Shown here one piece after another: positions 1-5,667 of a DNA stretch of 5,667 bases. Under the pieces are notes generated by a model, which did no database searches, was not told the DNA's origin, and worked only from the letters and a program-made list of their open reading frames with translations. Location: NCBI GenBank assembly GCA_026418215.1, contig JAOABT010000520.1:1-5667 (forward strand), read 5' to 3'. Within the stretch, counting starts at the first letter, position 1. Each line of letters begins with the position of its first letter. This DNA comes from Clostridia bacterium (GTDB lineage Bacteria > Bacillota > Clostridia > DSM-8532). The position numbers and the translations under genes are program-made.

Positions 1-3
1 CCC

Positions 4-585
4 ATGGAGATTGCCGATATTATCGAAAGACTTAAAAATGTTTTGGAAAAAGACCGGTTCATGCACTCGGTGAATGTCATGGAAACATCGGTAAGCCTTG
101 CTGCACACTATGGTGTTGACGTGCAACAAGCAAGGCTTGCAGGCATTCTGCACGATTGCGGCAAGAACTACAAGGGAGACGAAGCAAGAGACTACATCAA
201 GCACATCGGTTATGAAGCAGATGAGCTTGAGCTGCTTCAAACGAGACTGCTGCACGGCGTTATCGGTGAGCATCTGGCTAAGACGGTCTATGGTGTCGAA
301 GATGCGGAAGTCCTTGGTGCCATTCGCTGGCATACAACCGGGAAAGCCGGCATGTCACTATTGGAGAAAATCGTCTATGTAGCTGATTATATAGAGCCCT
401 TAAGAAGCTTTGACGGTGTTGAAGACATGCGAAAAGCCGCCTATGAAAACCTGGACCAGGCCGTAGTTTTGTGTTCAGACAGCACGATTCGGTATATACT
501 TAAAAAGGGCTTCCTGCTTCATGAAAAGACGGTACAGACACGCAACCACAGTCTGCTGCTTTTAAGGAAGCAGAATAAGTCTTAG
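4..585 (+). CDS. yqeK: YqeK family HD-domain bis(5'-nucleosyl)-tetraphosphatase (Ap4A hydrolase)
   Basis: This is a cytoplasmic HD-superfamily phosphohydrolase. The YqeK family is known to split diadenosine tetraphosphate symmetrically into two ADP, using a di-iron centre. The 193-residue protein carries the expected metal ligands: H21 (in RFMHS), H50-D51 (ILHDCGK), H84 (LLHGVIG), H110 (WHTTG) and D128 (VYVADYIEP). The stretch from W109 to about A147, including LLEKIVYVADYIEP, closely follows the Bacillus subtilis YqeK pattern. Length matches the family (about 185-200 aa), so the ATG at base 4 is probably the true start, but only three bases lie upstream and the ribosome binding site cannot be seen. 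In many Bacillota yqeK follows nadD and precedes rsfS; here an MgtC-like gene follows after about 10 bases, so the two are probably co-transcribed. Family assignment is firm; the enzymatic role is inferred from the family. Confidence 0.93.
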   Translation: MEIADIIERLKNVLEKDRFMHSVNVMETSVSLAAHYGVDVQQARLAGILHDCGKNYKGDEARDYIKHIGYEADELELLQTRLLHGVIGEHLAKTVYGVEDAEVLGAIRWHTTGKAGMSLLEKIVYVADYIEPLRSFDGVEDMRKAAYENLDQAVVLCSDSTIRYILKKGFLLHEKTVQTRNHSLLLLRKQNKS

Positions 586-588
586 GGG
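584..588 (+). promoter_or_regulatory. Ribosome binding site deciding the mgtC-like start
   Basis: AGGGG overlaps the yqeK stop codon. It lies 7 bases before the ATG at 596 but only 1 base before the in-frame ATG at 590. This spacing favours 596 as the start. Confidence 0.55.
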
Positions 589-595
589 TATGAGG

Positions 596-1291
596 ATGGA
601 ATGGTTTGAGTTTCAGTTTAGCCCTGATTATCTTATGGGAGTTGCAATAAGGCTTTTTGCTGCTTGCGTTTTAGGCGGCATCATTGGCTTTGAACGCGCG
701 TATACGCATCATAAGCCTGCCGGCTTCAGAACCCATATTCTTGTAAGCCTGGGCTCATGCCTGGTTATGTTGATCTCTGATTTTGCACTTGTTGCCTATA
801 AGGGTGTAGCCAATGTAGACCCAACACGTATAGGTGCCCAGGTTGTAAGCGGCATCGGCTTTTTAGGTGCCGGAGCCATTATCCGTCATGGCTTCTCTGT
901 GAAGGGCATCACGACGGCTGCCAGCATCTGGGCTGTAGCCTGCGTTGGGCTGGCCTGTGGTATTGGATTCTACGGCGGTGCAGCACTCGCCACACTTTTA
1001 ATTTGGCTTGTACTCATGTATCTTAAGATTATTGAGGAAAGACTAGCCTCCAAGGAAAAAACCAAGACTATGGATATTGAGGCTCAAGCCGCATGTAATG
1101 TCCTTGAGCCTTTGAATATAAAACTCAAGGAAATGGGATTAACGGTAAAAAACCTGGATGTAACCGACTATCCCGCAACCGACAGACAGAGGATTCAATG
1201 TCTGGTGGATTCAAACGGCAAGGATGTTGATTTTGTTCAGGTGACTCAAAGTATAAAAGGTATTGAAGGGGTTTTCAGGGTTTCTTATTAA
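596..1291 (+). CDS. MgtC/SapB family inner-membrane protein
   Basis: This is a polytopic membrane protein of the MgtC/SapB (YhiD) family. Counting from ATG 596 (231 aa), it has the family signature in order: GGIIGFER (27-34), AGFRTH (42-47), DPTRIGAQVVSGIGFLGAG (75-93) and TTAASIWAVACVGLACG (106-122). About five hydrophobic segments fill residues 13-145. The hydrophilic C-terminal part (about 155-231) resembles the ACT-like regulatory tail of longer family members. MgtC proteins are linked to growth in low Mg2+ and acid stress, and in pathogens to inhibition of the F-type ATP synthase; many relatives in free-living bacteria have no proven role, so no specific function is claimed. The ATG at 590 is a possible start two codons earlier but has poor spacing to the AGGGG. 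It lies between yqeK and the signal peptidase gene with no terminator on either side. The family call is firm; the substrate or partner is unknown. Confidence 0.92.
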   Translation: MEWFEFQFSPDYLMGVAIRLFAACVLGGIIGFERAYTHHKPAGFRTHILVSLGSCLVMLISDFALVAYKGVANVDPTRIGAQVVSGIGFLGAGAIIRHGFSVKGITTAASIWAVACVGLACGIGFYGGAALATLLIWLVLMYLKIIEERLASKEKTKTMDIEAQAACNVLEPLNIKLKEMGLTVKNLDVTDYPATDRQRIQCLVDSNGKDVDFVQVTQSIKGIEGVFRVSY

Positions 1292-1305
1292 AGGAGGCTC
1301 AGTGC

Positions 1306-1313
1306 GGAAGGAG
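1306..1313 (+). promoter_or_regulatory. Ribosome binding site for the TTG start of lepB
   Basis: GGAAGGAG ends 8 bases before the TTG at 1322. No ATG or GTG in the same frame occurs between it and the first conserved part of the protein. A second purine block, AAGGAGG at 1291-1297, lies further upstream but leads only to an out-of-frame GTG at 1302. Confidence 0.7.
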
Positions 1314-1321
1314 TTGTTTTT

Positions 1322-1945
1322 TTGGAACACAGAAAGAAAAGTATTTGGAGAGAAGTAGCAGAATGGGTTATGCTCATTGTAGCAGCCTTTCTTATTGCAT
1401 CAGTCATTCAAAGCGAGCTCTTTGCCCTCACCGAGGTCAATATGAGCTCCATGAAGGATACCCTGATTCAGGGAGATAAGCTCATTATGAACAAGCTTGC
1501 TTACATCGGTGCAGACCCCAAGCATGGCGACATTATTGTGTTCCTGCGCGATGAACCTGTGAAAGGGGTTATAGGCAGGGCCAGCATTTATATCTCCGAT
1601 ATTGAAAAGAAGCTTCATGGAGAATTCCGAAGAAACAGACTCATCAAGCGCGTTATCGGTGTTCCGGGAGATACCATAGAGATCAAAAACGATATTCTCT
1701 ATGTCAACGGTGTTGAACAGAAGGAAAGCTATGCAAGGGTTGATCCCTATGCCAATAAGGTGCTTAACAGCAGCAGCGGGGATATCGATAAATTTACTGT
1801 ACCACCTGGAAAGTTTTTCGTCATGGGGGACAACCGCGGTGAGAGCCTGGACAGCAGAAGCTTTGGCCTTGTCGAAAAGTCTTGGATTGAAGGAAGAGCC
1901 ATTTTCCGCATTTTGCCATTCAGCAAGATTGGCGGAGTGAAGTAA
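1322..1945 (+). CDS. lepB: Type I signal peptidase
   Basis: This is a membrane-bound serine protease that removes signal peptides from exported proteins on the outer face of the cytoplasmic membrane. The 207-residue protein has one N-terminal membrane anchor (about residues 15-31), the usual Gram-positive layout. The Ser/Lys dyad is visible: S43 in MSSMKDTL and K109 in LIKRVIGVPGD. The box E motif GDNRGESLDSR is at 169-179, and ILYVNG at 125-130 is also typical. Between the GDIIVF strand and the catalytic lysine there is an extra hydrophilic stretch of roughly 20 residues (about 80-104), longer than in minimal Bacillus SipS-like enzymes. The residue before the catalytic serine is Ser rather than the common Gly, and the usual Pro after SM is replaced (SMKDTL). 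The start is TTG, chosen for the GGAAGGAG 8 bases upstream. The gene closes the operon: a terminator follows about 100 bases later. Confidence 0.95.
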   Translation: MEHRKKSIWREVAEWVMLIVAAFLIASVIQSELFALTEVNMSSMKDTLIQGDKLIMNKLAYIGADPKHGDIIVFLRDEPVKGVIGRASIYISDIEKKLHGEFRRNRLIKRVIGVPGDTIEIKNDILYVNGVEQKESYARVDPYANKVLNSSSGDIDKFTVPPGKFFVMGDNRGESLDSRSFGLVEKSWIEGRAIFRILPFSKIGGVK

Positions 1946-2044
1946 AAAGAGATGAATGAAGCAGCAGACCTGTAATTTCATATGGAGGTTATGGGCGGCT
2001 CGCACGTATAATAATTCCAATATGTTAATAGTGATGATCATGTG

Positions 2045-2068
2045 AAGCAGCCGAAAGGCTGCTTTTTT
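2045..2068 (+). terminator. Intrinsic terminator of the yqeK-mgtC-lepB unit
   Basis: The hairpin has an 8-bp perfect stem (AAGCAGCC pairing with GGCTGCTT), a GAAA tetraloop at 2053-2056 and a run of six T (2063-2068, of which the first two close the stem). Read on the other strand the hairpin is not followed by a T-run, so it acts on the + strand only. It isolates the upstream operon from the polyamine operon promoter. Confidence 0.92.
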
Positions 2069-2105
2069 ATTGCTGCATACTCTGAAAATTTATGCATTTC
2101 ATAGA

Positions 2106-2134
2106 TTGACATGGAAAAAAAAGAGTGAAATAAT
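2106..2134 (+). promoter_or_regulatory. Sigma-A type promoter of the regulator-potABCD operon
   Basis: A perfect TTGACA -35 box (2106-2111) is followed by a 17-bp spacer and AATAAT (2129-2134), which matches the -10 consensus at 5 of 6 positions. TGA at 2126-2128 gives an extended -10. Transcription would begin near 2141, just before the first operator-like palindrome, leaving a leader of about 110 bases. Assignment rests on sequence match only. Confidence 0.8.
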
Positions 2135-2142
2135 AGATTTTG

Positions 2143-2161
2143 TTGTTTAGTAATATTAAAC
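2143..2161 (+). repeat. Operator-like palindrome, copy 1
   Basis: TTGTTTAGTAATATTAAAC is the first of two identical 19-bp copies. Its inner 17 bases (2145-2161), GTTTA-GTAATAT-TAAAC, form a palindrome centred on A2153 with 7 of 8 base pairs complementary (only G2150/T2156 fail). It begins about 4 bases after the predicted transcription start, where a bound protein could block initiation or promoter escape. It is probably the binding site of the HTH-cupin regulator encoded immediately downstream; that link is inferred from position. Confidence 0.72.
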
Positions 2162-2185
2162 CGCCGGTAAGGTAAGGCCTTGCGT

Positions 2186-2204
2186 TTGTTTAGTAATATT
2201 AAAC
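2186..2204 (+). repeat. Operator-like palindrome, copy 2
   Basis: This is an exact second copy of the 19-bp element at 2143-2161, centred on base 2196. The centre-to-centre distance is 43 bp, close to four helical turns, so dimers bound to both sites would lie on nearly the same face of the DNA and could bind cooperatively. The 24 bases between copies are GC-richer and unlike the repeats, so this is not a simple tandem duplication. It lies inside the predicted leader, 45 bases before the regulator's start codon. Confidence 0.72.
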
Positions 2205-2249
2205 TTTATTTATGTCCGGGATTCTGGCTTTTGCCTGGGAGGCAGCAGT

Positions 2250-2792
2250 ATGCAGATCGGCAACAAAATAAAACGGCTCCGCCTCGAAAGCGGCATGACC
2301 CAAGAGGAAATAGCGGACCGCTGCGAATTGACAAAGGGCTATATCTCGCAATTGGAGCGAGATCTGACCTCACCTGCCATTTCCACCCTTGAGGATATTC
2401 TCCTCTGTCTGGGGACCAATCTTCAGGAGTTTTTCAGTGAAGAGGTCGCAGACGAGCAGGTTGTTTTTACCGAAGCCAATTACTTTGTCAAGGAATTTGA
2501 TGAACAGGGCTATGCCATCAATTGGATTGTTCCAAACTCAAAGAAGCGTCAGATGGAGCCCGTTATTGTTGAAATCAAGCCCAACTGCTCCTCGGAGGAG
2601 GATACACCTCACCAGGGAGAGGAGTTCGGCATGGTCTTAAGCGGGAGCGTTTACCTGCAGCTGGGGAAAGAACGCTTCAGGCTCAAAAAGGGCGACTGCT
2701 TCCACTTTAAGCCCAATAAAAATCACAATATCAGAAATTCAGGAAAATTGACGGCTAAGGTTTTGTGGATTACCACACCGCCTAGCTTCTAG
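2250..2792 (+). CDS. XRE-family HTH / cupin-domain transcriptional regulator, PuuR-like
   Basis: This is a 180-residue two-domain regulator. Residues 4-60 form an XRE/Cro-type helix-turn-helix (IGNKIKRLRLESGMTQEEIA, then LTKGYISQLERDLTSPAISTL). The C-terminal cupin_2 domain (about 104-177) shows motif 1 at 120-139 (PHQGEEF, with H121 and E125) and motif 2 at 148-163 (GDCFHFKP, with H159), so potential metal or ligand-binding residues are present. The same architecture occurs in E. coli PuuR, which represses putrescine catabolism, and such regulators often sit beside potABCD in Bacillota. Start ATG 2250 has GGGAGG 7 bases upstream. The gene is 35 bases before potA with no terminator between, so it is probably co-transcribed with the transporter and autoregulated through the twin palindromes upstream. 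Polyamine as ligand is inferred from context; repressor versus activator cannot be told from sequence. Confidence 0.9.
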   Translation: MQIGNKIKRLRLESGMTQEEIADRCELTKGYISQLERDLTSPAISTLEDILLCLGTNLQEFFSEEVADEQVVFTEANYFVKEFDEQGYAINWIVPNSKKRQMEPVIVEIKPNCSSEEDTPHQGEEFGMVLSGSVYLQLGKERFRLKKGDCFHFKPNKNHNIRNSGKLTAKVLWITTPPSF

Positions 2793-2813
2793 CCTTTTAT
2801 TAACATGATTTGC

Positions 2814-2820
2814 GGGGGGA
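2814..2820 (+). promoter_or_regulatory. Ribosome binding site deciding the potA start
   Basis: GGGGGGA ends 7 bases before ATG 2828. The in-frame TTG at 2810 lies in front of this element and has no ribosome binding site of its own, so 2828 is preferred. A closer, weaker GAGG (2822-2825) may contribute. Confidence 0.6.
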
Positions 2821-2827
2821 TGAGGAA

Positions 2828-3873
<1,046 letters not shown>

Positions 3874-3889
<16 letters not shown>

Positions 3890-4716
3890 AAATCCTATCT
3901 TACCCCTACTCCATCTGGATGGCAATTTTCATCGTGGTTCCTCTGGCTCTGATTGTCATCTACAGCTTTACAAACGGCGATATACATAATCTTGGAAGCC
4001 TGAGCTTTTCTACTGAGAGCTACAAAAGGGTTCTCGAGCCCATGTTCCTGAAGGTAATCCTGGATTCGTTTTTACTGGCCGCATTATCCACCGTGGCTTG
4101 TCTCGTTTTGGGCTATCCTGTGGCTATGATTATCTCCAACGCCAATCCGAAATATAGAAACCTTCTGCTTTTGTTCTTTCTGGTACCCATTTGGATGAAT
4201 TTTTTGCTTCGCACCTATGCCTGGATGTCCATCCTGTCGCCAAACGGGTTATTAAACAGATTTTTAGAGCTCATCGGGCTGCCGAGACTCGAGATCATGC
4301 CCGGCCAATATGCCGTTTTATTGGGCATGATCTATAATTTCCTGCCCTTCATGGTCCTTCCCATTTATACCGTGCTGAGCAAGATAGACAAATATGTTCT
4401 GGAGGCGGCTGGTGACCTTGGTGCCAACCGAAGGGTAACCTTTTTCGGGGTCATATTTCCCTTGAGCATTCCAGGCGTTGTTTCAGGCATTACCATGGTC
4501 TTCATGCCTGCGGTCAGCACCTTTGTCATATCGGGGCTGTTAGGCGGCGGAAAAACACCGCTCATTGGAGACCTAATTGAGCAGGAGTTCATGTCGGACC
4601 GGAACTGGCATTTCGGGTCGTCCCTTTCCATCATCCTCATGGTTATGATACTGATCTCGATGGCGGTTATGTCACGCATTGACAAAAACCAAAGCGAGGA
4701 AGGGAGGAGACTTTAA
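3874..4716 (+). CDS. potB: Spermidine/putrescine ABC transporter permease, PotB type
   Basis: This is one half of the membrane channel of the polyamine importer. The 280-residue protein has about six hydrophobic segments (near 13-33, 62-88, 97-119, 147-169, 195-219 and 248-268). The cytoplasmic EAA loop that docks onto PotA runs from E177 to G201 (EAAGDLGA, then FPLSIPG). The [13 protein letters not shown] stretch at 105-117 is characteristic of PotB-type permeases. ATG 3874 has AGGGGGAG 5 bases upstream and makes a 16-base overlap with potA. ATG 3886, four codons later in the same frame, would instead give the classic 4-base ATGA overlap but lacks a well-spaced ribosome binding site. Either way translation is probably coupled to potA. 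The stop codon shares one base with the potC start. Confidence 0.95.
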
Positions 4717-5495
4717 TGTCAAAAGCGCTTAAAAAGGCCTATATGACCTTAATCTTCATCTTCCTGTATGCCCCCATCATTGTGCTTATTGTCTTTTCTT
4801 TCAATAAATCCAAATCCAGAAGCCAATGGGGCGGCTTTACCTTTAAGTGGTACGCTGAAATGCTGCAGGACAGGCAAATTCGCGAGGCGCTCTATTACAC
4901 GATTATCATTGCCCTGCTTTCAACGGTCATTTCAACGTTGTTTGGAACCATTGCCGCTATTGGCATTCACAACATGGGGAAGTACAGTAAGGGCGTTATG
5001 CTTAATATCAATAACCTGCCTGTTTTGAATCCCGATATCGTCACGGGTGTTGCGCTCATGACCCTGTTTATCTCATTCGGGCTTCAGCTGGGGTTTGTGA
5101 CCATGCTGCTGGCGCATGTCGTGTTCAGTACGCCATATGTAATCCTGTCGGTCTTGCCCAAGCTGCGGCAGCTCAACCGGCATACAGCCGAGGCTGCCAT
5201 GGATTTAGGCGCTACGCCCTCCTATGCACTTCGAAAGGTCATCATACCCGAAATTGCACCGGGTATTATCAGCGGAGCCCTCATGGCTTTCACGCTATCC
5301 ATAGATGATTTTGTGATCAGCTTCTTTACAGCAGGAACATCCACCACGAATCTATCTATTCTGATCTATTCTATGGCCAGAAAAGGTGTAAAACCCACTA
5401 TTAATGCCCTTAGCACACTGCTGTTTGTGACTGTTGTGATTTTGCTGTTAATAATCAATAAAAAGAGTGATAAAGGAGAGGAATTGCTGCTATGA
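4716..5495 (+). CDS. potC: Spermidine/putrescine ABC transporter permease, PotC type
   Basis: This is the second permease subunit, pairing with PotB in the cytoplasmic membrane. The 259-residue length matches PotC. Hydrophobic segments lie near 10-29, 58-83, 100-125, 127-147, 180-205 and 231-249. The EAA loop is at E159-G183 (EAAMDLGA, then IIPEIAPG), followed by the PotC hallmark SIDDFVISFF (195-204). ATG 4716 overlaps the potB TAA by one base (TAATG) and has AGGGAGGAG 6 bases upstream, a very strong site. The gene ends in an ATGA overlap with potD. No frameshift or missing motif is seen. Confidence 0.95.
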   Translation: MSKALKKAYMTLIFIFLYAPIIVLIVFSFNKSKSRSQWGGFTFKWYAEMLQDRQIREALYYTIIIALLSTVISTLFGTIAAIGIHNMGKYSKGVMLNINNLPVLNPDIVTGVALMTLFISFGLQLGFVTMLLAHVVFSTPYVILSVLPKLRQLNRHTAEAAMDLGATPSYALRKVIIPEIAPGIISGALMAFTLSIDDFVISFFTAGTSTTNLSILIYSMARKGVKPTINALSTLLFVTVVILLLIINKKSDKGEELLL

Positions 5496-5667
5496 AAAGA
5501 TTGCTTACCATCGGCCTTGTACTTGTGCTCATCCTGGCCGTTTTTCTCCCACTGGCAGCCTGTGGGAACAAAATTATCATTAACGTCTACAATTGGGGAG
5601 AATACATGGATGAATCCCTGATTGACGAGTTCACCAAGAGAACAGGTATTAGCGTCAACTATAAAAC
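5492..5667 (+). CDS. potD: Spermidine/putrescine-binding lipoprotein, PotD (5' part; runs off the window)
   Basis: This is the extracellular substrate-binding protein of the polyamine importer, seen only for its first 58 codons; the family is about 350 residues long. It starts with a lipoprotein signal peptide: positive KR at 2-3, a hydrophobic core 4-20 and the lipobox LAAC (21-24), so C24 is the expected lipid anchor, as usual in Gram-positives. The mature part begins with the PotD/PotF N-terminal strand and helix: VYNWGEYMDESLIDEFTKRTGI, abbreviated here by its key residues W35, E37 and Y38, corresponding to E. coli PotD W34, E36 and Y37, of which W34 is a known ligand contact. ATG 5492 overlaps the potC stop (ATGA). 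The purine-rich AAAGGAGAGG at 5472-5481 is 10-13 bases upstream, slightly far. Whether it prefers spermidine or putrescine cannot be judged from this fragment. Confidence 0.93.
   Translation, partial: MKRLLTIGLVLVLILAVFLPLAACGNKIIINVYNWGEYMDESLIDEFTKRTGISVNYK

Larger units (their letters stand above)
1946..2249 (+). other. 304-bp intergenic region between lepB and the HTH-cupin gene
   Basis: The first 99 bases (1946-2044) are the lepB 3' untranslated region, where I see no convincing gene or structure. An intrinsic terminator follows (2045-2068), then an AT-rich spacer. A strong promoter is at 2106-2134, and a leader of about 110 bases contains two copies of a 19-bp operator-like palindrome. 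No tRNA, riboswitch-like fold or credible small ORF was found here. Confidence 0.7.

Noticed and set aside
1982..2011. Nine-codon ORF (ATG GAG GTT ATG ... TAA) with a GGAGG inside it, in the lepB 3' region
   Set aside because: The GGAGG is too close to the second ATG (about 3 bases) and the peptide is too short and compositionally ordinary to support.
2007..2012. Perfect TATAAT hexamer upstream of the terminator, which could start a very short RNA ending at 2068
   Set aside because: No -35 box at 16-18 bp upstream and no TGn extension; the RNA would consist of little more than the terminator hairpin.
1400..2041. Long 213-codon open frame on the minus strand antisense to lepB
   Set aside because: The product matches no recognisable family, while the + strand frame has complete signal peptidase motifs; it is a shadow frame.
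2174..2181. AAGGCCTT palindrome and GGTAA tandem repeat between the two operators
   Set aside because: Too short for a stable hairpin or attenuator and not followed by a T-run; not distinguishable from chance.
2180..2392. 70-codon open frame across the leader and the start of the regulator
   Set aside because: TTG start without a ribosome binding site; it overlaps the HTH coding region out of frame and its second operator-derived segment explains its existence.

Overview
The window looks like chromosomal DNA of a low-to-moderate-GC Bacillota bacterium, most likely class Clostridia. Supporting signs are strong GGAGG-type ribosome binding sites, a sigma-A promoter with a -35/-10 and extended -10, a signal peptidase I with a single N-terminal anchor, a lipoprotein-type polyamine-binding protein, and protein sequences close to Gram-positive family patterns. 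I cannot name the genus. Every gene is on the + strand, reading frames are intact, and there is no sign of mobile DNA, CRISPR, tRNA or rRNA.

Region 1 (4-2068) is a compact housekeeping transcription unit: yqeK (HD-domain Ap4A hydrolase family), an MgtC/SapB family membrane protein, and a type I signal peptidase that starts with TTG. Spacers are about 10 and 30 bases. The unit ends 99 bases past the last stop codon at a clear intrinsic terminator (8-bp stem, GAAA loop, T-run). Its promoter lies upstream of the window.

Region 2 (2069-2249) is the control region of the next operon. It has a near-consensus promoter (TTGACA, 17 bp, AATAAT with TGn extension). Downstream are two identical 19-bp copies, 43 bp apart, of an AT-rich, almost perfect palindrome. 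These are probably operators for the regulator encoded next.

Region 3 (2250 to the window end) is a polyamine uptake operon: an HTH-cupin regulator (PuuR-like architecture), then potA (ATPase), potB and potC (permeases) and the first 58 codons of potD (lipoprotein binding protein, running off the window). The four pot genes overlap by 1 to 16 bases, which suggests translational coupling. The likely logic is that the regulator senses polyamine (or a related ligand) through its cupin domain and controls its own operon, including the importer, through the twin operator.

The gene content is familiar. I see no undescribed system; the twin-operator leader is the most distinctive element.
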